From NCBI GenBank assembly GCA_020650975.1, contig JAIPMN010031150.1, positions 1 to 23,620 of the forward strand: 23,620 bases of DNA. Reading direction: 5' to 3'. This DNA is from Apostichopus californicus. Its lineage: Eukaryota; Echinodermata; Holothuroidea; Aspidochirotida; Stichopodidae. The notes under the pieces were generated by a model. The model was not told the DNA's origin and did no database searches. It worked only from the letters and a program-made list of their open reading frames with translations. A program made the translations under genes and the position numbers. Of the stretch, positions 10,801 to 22,800 are shown in pieces; positions within the stretch are counted from its first letter, which is position 1; each line of letters starts with the position of its first letter.

Positions 10801-13800
10801 CCATAAAAGTTTCCTTTTCGTTTGAATAAGGCAGAATTAGCAAAACCTCATCAGTAGCTACGATATATTATGTTTATAGTCCTAATTCATAATTGTGAAG
10901 TAGAGTAGGCTAGTAACCTCCACTTAAAACGTTGGCTGGTGTATTTGCTGACCAAAAAGTACAGATGTTTTTTTTTTTGGAATACGAAAGAGATTCTCAA
11001 GATTTGATACATCCATTGTGACATTAATAGTACCAACTATATCAAACTAGTTTCTGTTCTGGTTTATTTATATCAATGAGTGAAAAAATTCAGTAACAAA
11101 AGCACCCAGCTGTATCTGTATTATTCATTAATTTGTTTATTCATTAATTTGTTTGTTTATTCATTTGTTAGGATGTATCTTTGAGACATTGATTCAAGCT
11201 GGTGATGACGGTAGATTCTTTCAGCAGAACCCAGACCAATACTGGAAAATGGTAGGTTTAACGGGACCTTTGCAAACTTCAAAAGGCAAAAATGTGTCAA
11301 TAAAAGAAATTCGATAACAGGAATCTGCTAGTTTTAGTGCTGCACAATCTCTTGCCTTGTCACTAGATTTGTCAAATTGATTTTGTTACGTGTGGTTCTC
11401 TTAGTAAATATTTGGAGAGGGGGAAAGACAATAGAGTGAGGGGAAGGTGGTGAAGAGGAGAGGGGAATGACAAGAGATGGAGAGGGGATGGGGGTGAAGA
11501 GGAGAGGGGAATGACAAGAGATAGAGAGGGGATGAAGATGAAGAGGAGAGGGAAATGACAAGAGATGGAGAAGGGGGGGGGTGCGGGTGAGGGTGAAGAG
11601 GAGAGGGGAATGACAAGAGATGGAGAGGGGATAGGAATGAAGAAGAGAGGGAAATGACAAGAGATGGAGAAGGGGGGGGGGTGCGGGTAAGGGTGAATAG
11701 GATAGGGGAATGACAAGAGATGGAGAGGGGATGGGGATGAAGAGGAGAGGGGAATGACAAGAGATTGAAGGGGGGGTGGGGGTGGTGGTGAAGAGGAGAG
11801 GGGAATGACAAGAGATCTAGAGGGAATGGGGATGGCATAGAAGAGGAGAGGGAAATGACAAGAGATGGAGCAGGGATGGGAGTGAAGAGGAGATGGAACG
11901 ACAATAGAGGGTGAGGGGATAGGGGTGAAGAGGGAAAGACAGTCCTGTAGCTAATGTAGGAAATAGTTTGTTGTTGTGTATTGGGTAACTGTGAATGAAT
12001 TCATGATCTTCCATTGATGTACCTTAGATACATACCGTAAAGTTACTGCATATAATACAGTACACAAAGTTAGCGAACACGTATAGTGACCGTATACCAT
12101 TTTCCACGAAGCAGAATTTTTACAAGATCTAAAATATGACGACAATGTCATTAATTCAATTCACGTGCCTCGGTTTATCGGTGTCATTTGTCAGGTCTAT
12201 AATCTCGGGAAGGAAAGCACAGTTCCTGTGACCGGTCTTCATGTAGAGAGGATTTCTGGGTCGACACAGTCTGACAAGAGAACCATCTTTATAATGGCTA
12301 CCACCCCCGAGTAAGTACAACCTCGATTGACTAATAAATCTGTGTTTGAGACAACATGTTGAAAAGAAACAAACTACTGCAGATGTAAAATACTCCGCAG
12401 CAAGGCTTAATCAATATTATCAAACAGTAGAGATGATCTCAGCATACCAGCAGTGCCCATGGTGTGAAGCTACAGAGTTCAAATGATTATGTCCTACCCA
12501 GCCTGGCTACAGTGATGCTGCAGCCCCCTCAGCTATCTTACTTTAGACAAAGTACCTAACGAATAAGTGCTATGGTCGAGTGGATATCAAAAACTCTAGT
12601 CTCTGGGAAGTCCTGGGTTTATTCTCTGGCCAGCCAATGGAAGGTGGGTTCTTCGTCCAGGAGAAATCCATCATTTTTCCCGGTCTGAAATAATCTTTCA
12701 AATTGGATAGCTGGCTGAAGTGAAATGAAAGGTATAAGTCAAATACTCCTGACTAAAAATAATAGTCCTTCCAAAATAATCAATCTATGTAACCAGTTTA
12801 TGATATAAAGAGGGGAAAAAAGTTCTGTTTCATCTCTTTGAGAGGAGAATTACTTTGGTGATATATTTTTGAAATAGTGAGCTTTGTTGCAATATCATCT
12901 GATGTACTCATTATATAATATGTAACTTTTATAAGGTAAAATTATATCAAATTTATTTCCATGTTTGCATTGCACAGACGAATGTATCAATTCATTGGTA
13001 CAATCATGTCCACAGAGGCGCTGATATTTCTTCAAGTTTTCCAGAGATATGAAAATACAATTCCAAGTAAGTGATTTTGCAAGTGGTAGTGCAGTTATTT
13101 TACTGTTGCCAGAATTACTTAAGTAAATATAGTGTCAGAAATATTGATGATACAATTGCAAGTCACTGATGATGCTAGTAGTGATACAGTTTTTTGTCGT
13201 CGATGGAAACACCGATGCTGCAATAAGTATTTTATGATACAAATGAAAATGTAATCTCGAAATCTTATCAAAGGTATACAGGCAATAGTGTGGCCAATAT
13301 TGCTCATACAGTTACAAGTTAGTGATGATGCTACTACTGATACCATGCCATTGTGTTGATGGAATTACTATAATACAACCAAGTGATGATTCGTTCACTA
13401 TTGCAATTCATCAAGGCCGCTCCATACTCCAATATACATCACAGGCCGAGAGATGTGAACAAACCTAATGTGATGAACTCATCATCATCACATGCTTCAT
13501 GTTTAATATGTATCGTTCAATTTTCAAGTTAGACCATGAATCGGCTGTTAGGTTTCTGATACAAGTACTCATATAATTACGAATAAGCAGATTAATTACC
13601 ATTTCACTAAATTAATGTAATTACTAAATACAATGTTATTTATATAGTTGTAAAATATAGCACCAATACTGTTTGATGTATTCAACGATGAATCAAGTGT
13701 TAGTACAATGATTTGATGTTGACAGAGGATCTTATGTAATGCCATATTTGTTCAAAGATAATTAATTAGTATTAAAATTTGTGATGCTAGTAGCAATACC

Positions 13801-16800
13801 ATTGTATAGAATTGGTAGAGTAAGTAACACAATTAAAAAGTAATACCAAGGCCTGACGAGATGGAGTTGGAGATGGGGGGAGGCCTGATTAGAAGGAGGG
13901 GGGTACAGATATGTTGTCCAAGGTTAATTAGAGGGGCCAGGAGAAAATATGAATGTATGATCATTTTCTTAATATACATAACGAGAAAAGAAGATTTCCA
14001 AACCCGGGCTTTCATTGGTGCTGCTGTTGTGTAATGTTTTTAAGTTATCATGTGAAACCTTTCAATACAAGGACACATACACTTTGGTTCATGTTTGGTC
14101 CAGTTTCAGTTGGCTTTCATCTTTTTCCCATTATTTCCATCTCATCCTGTATAGCTGGTTTCTTAGAACTTCCTGGAAACATCGGCTACAGCCAGCTGCA
14201 AGTCTACACTCCCAAACAGAAATCAACACCGCAGGGATTTGCGTGGATGTCCGGTAAAACGCTCATGTTCCTTTCCTGTTATATATTCTTATGCTGAGTA
14301 TTCTCCAAGCTATCAAACTGTGATTGTCAATCCTAAGATATGTCCCTCATATAAGGTACCTAGTTGGGATTCATATTAACTTGCCTCTCACGTAAACTAA
14401 ACTTAAATGGAAGAGGAGTTTTTCACTAAAATGTACCCTTTTCACGCATGTAATCATTAGAGTTGTTTGTAATTTTGATTTCACAAAACTTAAAATGTGA
14501 AATGCACTTGACAGAAAGGTGTCTTTTCCTGCAATTGGGATCTTCAGCCACACTCTAAATCAACAGAGCGGGCATGGTCATATTGTTCCTTTCTTGTTCC
14601 ACGAGAATTGACAAGCTGCGGTCTCTGTAATCACAGAGAATTCTTTTGAGGAATCTCTGACAGATACTTCTTGGCAAAGTACCTGCACATCTCCTAATTC
14701 ACACATAGTGTGACATACTGAAACTAACATATGGTTATTACCACTGATACCTAGCACATATTAGCAACGACATGCTGCCCACCGTTCGTTTGGCAACTTT
14801 ACACACGTATATGGTCGTCATCCAATCAGAAAGCTTCCCTGAGGTATTTTCAATCACGACCGCTAAACTGAGCTTAGGCTCTGAGCGTATCTCGAAAATG
14901 GAAGATACCAGACTAGCGATTCTCCTCATGTTTTCCATATCTTATGGACGAAATAAATCTCTATCTCTATCTATCTCTATCTCTCATAATTATTGAAGAA
15001 GATATCCTTTTAAACATATTTTACAACTTAGCACATAGATCAGGGGTTCCCTAACTGGGGTGCATGAACCCCCAGGGGGTGCGTGAGTCCATCCCAGGGG
15101 GTTCGTGAGACGTTTCTGAAAGTCAAAACTAGAGTACTTTTTGTTGAACTAAAATCTGATATATCATATGATTTAGTAATGTATAAAAGTCGTACCCATC
15201 GACAAACTCTTTTCGGGTTCCATTCGCATATGTTGCCATAGAAGTACCGTACCGTGCATGTGATAAATAACTGAATTATGAAACAGACACAGGCCGCATG
15301 ACTTTGGTGAAGTTAATGTACGCATGACAGTACGTCGTGAAGATAAAGAGCTGATCTGATCTTGAAGTTTCCAAATAAACAGGACAGATGACACACATTA
15401 GGACCCAGAGTTGTATCTATGGCACTGTTAGGACCGATATGATAGCGCCCTCAGTAGAAATGCTGAAGATCTCCTTTTTTGGAATTATGTCTATAAATTA
15501 TTTTTGCCCTCTTCACTTGTCAAAGAGAAAACGATGTTATGCTCATTGTGTTAACTTCACATCAATATAATATTTATTATAAATAAAAAATATATGATAT
15601 TTTAATATAATATTTGTCTCTAACTACCAGTTCATTAAATTATGTTAATAAATTCAGTTTGGACCTTATATGCCCTCTTAACTTGTCAAAAAAGAAAAAT
15701 GAAGGGCTAAATGCTAGTAGCTCCGATTTCATACCTACTGAATGTAAAACAAAATTAACAATTTGACCATCTCCTTCTATAGGTCCAGGAGTCTACATTG
15801 GTAATTTTGATTTCCAAGAGCTGACCAGGGATAACCTGACCAAGGACAGCCATTTGTTGATATATCCGCTGGACAAAGAAGGCACAGTACAGATAAAACC
15901 AATCTCGATGATCTTAACAGAGTTTCACGTCCTCCTGCTCTACTCAGATAGGTAAAAGCACAATGTTACAGTTGCATCTATATTAAGATTTTAACCATTA
16001 AAGGGTGTGAAGACTCACGCACAAAGAAACGTCTCATGCCGGTAATCTGACCTAGTTTTGAATGAGGTGTAACAGAAGTGTTAGACACCACCATCGATCC
16101 CAGAAAATACACACACAGTTTGCTACCGTCGGTAATTAGACACTAGTGTACAGTCAATACATACAGCTACGGTCAATACCCACAACACAGTGTACATAGC
16201 AGCAATGGACATCTCAGGTCTACATAAAAGATAACAAGGGTATCACGTTTCATTACTGTCTGCATTTTGTAGCGACAAGGAGAAAACGTCGTTTGCATGC
16301 AACGGAAAGTTAACTTTTTCAGAGCACGGCACGCGCTTTGGGGCGAGTCTTCAATGCCTTTAAGCCCAATTACAGAAAGTAAATTTAAACTTTAAAATTT
16401 AAACTTTGATTAATATGAATAAATTCTATGTGAAATGCTACACCTGATTCCTGGTTTTTATCTGCAGCTTGTGAGCTTTGGAACTCTTCGTCTGACCATA
16501 TAATGGCAGCAACCTCAGTAGACTCTTTGCACAGAAATATTGAAGGCTCAACCCTTCCGTTTATTTCTAACATCCATGTTAAAGCTTCTTTTGATGTTTT
16601 AGTGAACAGTCGATAATATTTTCTGGATAATGGCGCTTTATAAATTTAATTTTTATCATCGTCTTCGTCATCATTTTTCATTTTTAATTTCTCTTGATGA
16701 ATGTTAAGATGAGGTATTTTATGATGTTTTTGCTTATTTTGTGTTGTATTTTAGAGTTCAAGTGATCTGTACACTGAATGAGACCCCGATCGATGAAGAT

Positions 16801-19800
16801 CTCTATCAAGTTGTAAGTTGAACTTTCCACCTTTTGTCCTCCTTTGCTTTTATCCCAGAGTTGTCTTTTACTGATAACTGAAAAAAAAATCTTCATGGGG
16901 AACTATGGCTGAAGTAAATTCCATTTGAATCTGTGTGTCAGCTTTCATCAATTGGAACTGTAGTATGTATGTATGTTTGTATGTTAATATGTATGTTTGT
17001 TAGATTTTAGATCCTCCTGCAAGCAGGAACCCGCGAAGAAGCCTCATAGGCTTATCAAAGCCGCAAGCCGACCGAAGTCGGTCTCTTAGATTCTTATTTA
17101 ACGTCCATGATTATGAATTATCAATTGTCAACAACTCTGTAACTGGACGACATACATTAATCTTGGAGTGACCTCGAACACACACTTGCAATGCAACTCC
17201 ATGTTTTCACTTTTTGTTTAACATATTTTATTCAAGTGGGTTACATCAAACAAAAAATGGTACTGTGTGGTCTTATTGGAACTACTATTAATCTTAGTAT
17301 TAATGTACTTAAATTTGTTTTTTCTTTGTTTTTTCTTTGTTTTTTCTCTTAATTTTAGAAATTAGGTAAATTGCTTGGAATGTGCAGGGATGCCATGAAG
17401 GGAACTATATGGACTTACTCTGACCAGGGTGTGTTCATGTACAAAGTCACGAGAGAATCCAGGTAAATGCATATATGCTAGAAGCAAACAAGTGACTATT
17501 TCTCATTTTCAATAATATGCCGTCAGAAACGGCCGCAGATTTCTTCAAAGAACTCCTGACACGTAGACTAACTTGATATATATGGATGATAGACTTTAAC
17601 TTACTTTTGACTGGCAAACCCCTTTTTTCCTTCAGGGAATGAATCTCAGTGGGTGGTCTATGATGTCATCATGTTAGGATGTCCTTCGAAAGCTCTTGCC
17701 TTATATAATATCCTTAAAATTGAATACATTTGGAATGTTCACTTAGCTGTCAATTTCTCTGTAGGTAGAATTTCATAAAAATGAATCTTTCTTTGGAGAA
17801 GGATTAATTACTTCTGTTTGGTAAAGGATTTCAATATAATTCCCCCTCCCCCTCCCCACACCCCCCAAAAATGGGCAAAAAACAGTTGCAGCTCGTTTGC
17901 CGTGATGACTTCACTCACTCAGCTGTTGCCAGATGCTTTCACAACCTATCACCGAACAAAATTCATCACTTTGACGTACCAAATTCTACGAGGATGTGAT
18001 TTTAGCCCTAACGATGCAGACTATTTCCAGCCACTTTGCTAACCAATCAATTTAACCTACTACCCACCACCACATCCCTTAAATGAAAGTTTGATCCATT
18101 TCCTTGCAGGGATGTCTGGAAGATCTACTTGAATAAAGGTGACTTCAACCTGGCCCTGACGTTTTGTCAAGACAACCAAGCACAAAGAGATGAAGTCCTC
18201 CGGAAACAAGCTCAACACTTTTTCGATACAGAACAGTGAGTCATTGTACAATTCCTTTTCGTTTTTCCCCTCATGCAAACAAATATTTATTGGTTTTAAC
18301 ACTAATTTGTAACAATTAATGCCTTAACTATCTGTTTTAAAATTTTTATATTTGTATTCCAAACAAAGGGTTGTATGAACATTGTTTTTAAACAAGTTTG
18401 AGCATGTTATATCAAAAAAGGAAACAATGGATATGTCTTAATTTGTTTCATTAGGTCCTGAGATGAGTGTAGTCCTATGGCATCGTTTAAGGTTATCAGA
18501 CTTTTTGAGCATGAGAGGTTTGAAACTGAAAAAACAACATGCAAACAAACAAACAAAGCCTGCACCTGTTTGCTTTTGTCTTTAAATATTAAAGTTGATG
18601 AAAGATGATGGTAGATCTTATCGTGGCTTATTAGATGAACCCATCAATCTTGTTCTTCCAATTAATCCACATCATATCTCTTGCTCAAATCATCAAACAT
18701 AGTTTGTTTTGAATAATAAAGATGTGTTCTTTACTTTTTCATGCAATAACAGTATATTACAGCTTATGCAGACTTGCCAACTCTCCTGGTTTTTACCGGG
18801 AATCTCCCAATTTTAAAGGCAATCTCATGCTCTCCCGATCTTATTTTTAATTGTTTACTTTTTAAAATTATTATTATTTACCAAATTTTAAGGGGTTTTG
18901 TCATTTTGTTACTTAAATTTACTTAAAACTCTCTTTTTTTCTTTTTTAGGAATTTCATTGTAAATCTTTATTATTTTTAAAATTATTCCTTCGTATATAT
19001 ATATATATTTGTTATATTAATATTTAAGCTGCGTCAATTTTATTCTTCGTATCCATAGTTTAAGGGTTTTGTTATTTTGTTGTCATTGTATAGTGCTCTT
19101 GAACATGCTTAAGCATGAAAGGAGCGCTATATAAATTTGGTAAATAATAATAATAATAATAAAATTGCGATCAGTTAAACTGCAGACCGGGTACTGTAAC
19201 CATTGACTACCGTGTCAGACTAACTCAATTCACATCTTTCTTCCTGTCTTCAGACATCATCAAGTCGCTACATTTTGACTGACAAGTATCAATTAATATT
19301 TAATATTTTAAACGAAGACTAACCTACATTCCTTTTTTGCTCTGACTGTTTTGTCATCCAGGTTTGACAAGAGTGCCCTCTACTTTGCTTCAACTGAAAT
19401 GTCCTTCGAAGAGGTTACGCTAAAGTTTATCGAAGCTGACCAGAAAGAGGCGCTAAGAATCTTCCTACAGAAGAAAATGGCCCATCTTCCTCCAGAGGTG
19501 AGTTTTTCGCAACAATAATGTGCCATGTGCCATAAAAATATCTATCAATATGCCTCATCACAACAAATTGCTTGGGTATTAATGCCATATGTCCATAGAT
19601 TTCTGCTGTTTCAGGGCACACACACTCCTCAAACTGTCCCCCCCCCCCTCCTATGGCAGGCCATTAGTCTCAAATCGTGGGGAATCGACATATACCAATT
19701 TAAACCGACATATACCAATTTCCTTCGACTTATACCAGTTTCTAGCAGCTTAAATTGACTTCTACCGAAGTTTGACATATCATCGATTTAAACTGGTAGA

Positions 19801-22800
19801 TGCCGATTTAAATTGTCGATTTAAATCAGCATCGGTAGAAGTCAATTTAAGCTGCTGGAAACTGGTATAAGTCGAAGGAAATTGTTATATGTCGGTTTAA
19901 ATCGGTATATGTCGATTCCCCACGATTTGAGACTGATGGCTGGCCATACCTTCCCCCATGCTCCACCCTTTCAGCAGATCAAGAAGAAGCCTTCAGAATA
20001 TTCTGTTAAATGCTCATGAATCCGACTGAGTTAAAGTTTAGATCTTCCATTATGATAGATTTGCTTTCAACTAAATCCTTTTATTCTCTATCTCTCTCTC
20101 TCTTTGTAGGATAAGGCTCAGATGACAATGCTAGTTATCTGGCTAATCGAACTGTTCCTGAATCAAGTCGGTATACTGAGGAATCAGCCGGCATCTAAAG
20201 AAAAATACGATAGCGTCCACGACGGCTTCAGGAAGTTCATAGCTCAGAAGAGAGTCATGGTAACGTCTTTTCGTTTTAAAGCAAATATGGAAAAATACTC
20301 GAGCGTTGAAATTTGATTTTTTTTGTGTAAAAAATCGCAATATTCCTCAACGTGGCTCACGCACAAAACATGCCAATGAAATGAAACAAAAATATTGGAA
20401 CTGCAGTTAGTAAAAAGACATCACCTAAAAGGTGTAACGTTGACATCATCGCACATTTTTCTGATCTGTTTTAGGGGAGTTGTTCATTGCAAAGATTTCT
20501 CTCATATAAGCTAAAAGATGATGGTTGAGATTAGCTTCTTCCATAAATATAAAATGAATTATTATTTTTGTCAGTCACATATCGATCCTTTGGTTGACAG
20601 GAATGTTTGAAGAATAACGTGGACACAGTCTATGATCTGATAGCGAGTCATGGTGATGTCACAGATATGGTCTTTTTCGCAATGCTCATGAAAGGTGAGA
20701 GAGTCTCCCCTCTGTTTCCATTCTCTTTTTTCATCTGCTTTGTAAATTGTTCGAGGTTTTTTTGGTCATTCGAAGCTAACTTGTATGTATGTTTGTATGT
20801 ATGCTTTTTAGACCCTCCTGCAAGCAGGAATTCGCCAAAGCCGAAAGCTGACCGAAGTCAGTCTCTTAGATTCATATTTAACGTCCATGATTATGAATTG
20901 TCAATTGTCAATTGTAACTGGACGACATACATTAATCTTGGAGTGACTCGAATTGGAACCTTATGATTTAAAGGCACTGGTGTTAACCACTGAGCTAACA
21001 CTCCTACTTAAAGTAGAACTTAAAGGAGAAGATTTTTATATTGAGCAAATTAACAGAAATAAACACAATAACATATTAATTGAAATCTAGGTTATGACAA
21101 GTTTGAAATTGTCAAATATCATTTTCATTTGGTGTATTCCAGTTGACCTCATTAACATATTTGATACTCCAATTGATCTCTTTAACATATTTGATATTCC
21201 AATTGACCTCATTAACATGTTTAACATTCCAATGTTTCCCACAATTATTATTATCCTAGCAAATTGAAATGCTCCTACGTGACAAAACCTTCCAGTTTAA
21301 TCTAATCATATGCAAAGCCTGTTTCAGAACCAGATCTTATCTCGAAAAAATATTTGTTGGTGTATTCCATTTGCTGAAACTTTTCTTTTCATAACATCAA
21401 GACATTCTTAGAGGTAGATGGAAATAGCAAGAAAAGTACAAACCATGTTGCTAAGGAGCTCTAATTCCCCCCCTCCCCCCGACCCCCCACCCCCGTTGTT
21501 CTGATGTTGGTGTCATGGGGGAAGGTTCTTAGAGTAACAATCACAGCATGCATTGGACACTCGGTCCTGGTGAGAGCTGTGGGACTGATCACAAAACGGA
21601 TACACCATAATCTGATTCTTATTGACATTTTTGTAGTTTTATATTGAATACTTTCATATTGAACAAGAGTATTTTGTAATCCTACCCTGCTACTTTCTGG
21701 TTTGTATCAAATGAAATTTGGAAGTGGTCCCTGGTTATACGGTATGCAAGATACATTTGCATCTGACCGGCACCGGCCTCCCCCCTTGCCCTCCCCCTCT
21801 CTCCCCCTCCCCTCCCTCTTCCCTCCTCCTCCCCTCCCCTCTCCCTCCCTCTCCCCCACCCCTCCACCACCCCTCCCCCATCCATGAATTAGCCATATTA
21901 GGAATCGCCCCTAACAAACGGCTGTATAGCTCATTTGTCATCCTGAGGTCACCGAGATTCGAATCCTGTTCTAGCCAAAAATTTTGCTCATTTCAGCATA
22001 ATTTTCGAGTCAGTTTTTTGGTTCATATTTCTTTTTGTTTTTTTTCTTTCTTTCATGATTCATTGATGTATTTTTAAATATTTTTGTCTGTCACCTCTGT
22101 CTAGATTACGAGCGTGTCATCAGTCACCACATACAAGGAGAAGATTATCAAGCCGCATTAGAGGTCTTGAAGAAAACCTCCAAGAAGGAGCTGTTCTATA
22201 AGTTCTCTCCCGTTCTCATGCAGCACATTCCAAAGGAGCTGGTTACAGCTTGGATCATACAGGATCACTCTCTCGATCCCAAGAAACTCATTCCAGCTCT
22301 AGTCCAGTATAAACACAACGACGCCACTGGACAGGTAAAGAACCCAACCGCTCTGAAAGAGATCAATTTGTTGGTTTAAACTTAAAAGAGCTGTTTTTTC
22401 CGTTAGAAGGAAATGAAAGTAATGCTTAAAGATAGGATTCTGAACAATTTTCGAGATGCATAAAACCAGATGTTAAGCTAATTTATGTTAATAGGATTGA
22501 TGAAAATCAGTATCATGTTTTTGTTTTTTTTTGTGGGGGGGGTTAGTGGAGGGGGGTGTTATGAAAATATTGTTCACATTAGTCAGTTGTTTTTGCACAC
22601 CCCCCCTACATCCTCCCAATCATTATATTGCATTATTTGGAAAGAAAGTGAGATTTTTTGGAAATAATCTCATGATAAAGGGAAAAAGTTAATAAATTTC
22701 AGTATTATAGTTTAACAGTTGTTTTCTGATAATATTTGTGATTTGATTGCTTTACATTTGTTCTTGTCAACACTATTTTGGGTTTTTATTTTTATTCATT

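Larger units (their letters stand above)
14254..15782 (+). other. VPS18 intron 9
   Basis: 1529 bp. Holds a TATCTC microsatellite at 14955-14987 after a possible element tail (GAAATAAATCTCTATC), and a hAT-like terminus at 15041. Short frames at 14371-14553, 14738-14996 and 15173-15394 show no recognisable family. Confidence 0.85.
15952..16754 (+). other. VPS18 intron 10
   Basis: 803 bp, nearly half of it the TTAA-flanked MITE at 15998-16363. It is followed by a retroposon-like tail near 16633-16680. Confidence 0.88.
20695..22104 (+). other. VPS18 intron 16
   Basis: 1410 bp, rich in repeats: SINE copy 2 (20781-21004), a 30-bp tandem repeat (21136-21233), a C-rich tract (21464-21497), a long pyrimidine tract (21777-21892) and a tRNA-like sequence (21920-21976). 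Confidence 0.88.

Noticed and set aside
11334-12014. Long minus-strand reading frames rich in Pro, Ser and His across the minisatellite
   Set aside because: Three overlapping frames are open at once because the purine repeat lacks stops on that strand; the periodic peptide follows the DNA repeat.
16385-16573. A 62-codon minus-strand frame (WMLEINGRVEPSIFLC region)
   Set aside because: Looks protein-like and its frame continues upstream for about 15 more codons, but no family is recognisable and it lies between a MITE and a retroposon tail; possibly a decayed element fragment.
20607-20966. A 119-codon plus-strand frame
   Set aside because: Its first part is VPS18 exon 16 and it then reads through the donor at 20695 into intron and SINE sequence; not a separate protein.
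20940-21004. Possible functional tRNA gene on the minus strand
   Set aside because: Acceptor-like ends and A/B-like boxes are present, but the anticodon region does not form a proper arm and the sequence continues directly into a repeated SINE body.
21682-22077. Proline-rich plus-strand and glycine/arginine-rich minus-strand frames
   Set aside because: Produced by the C-rich pyrimidine tract and open in several frames at once; they lie inside VPS18 intron 16.
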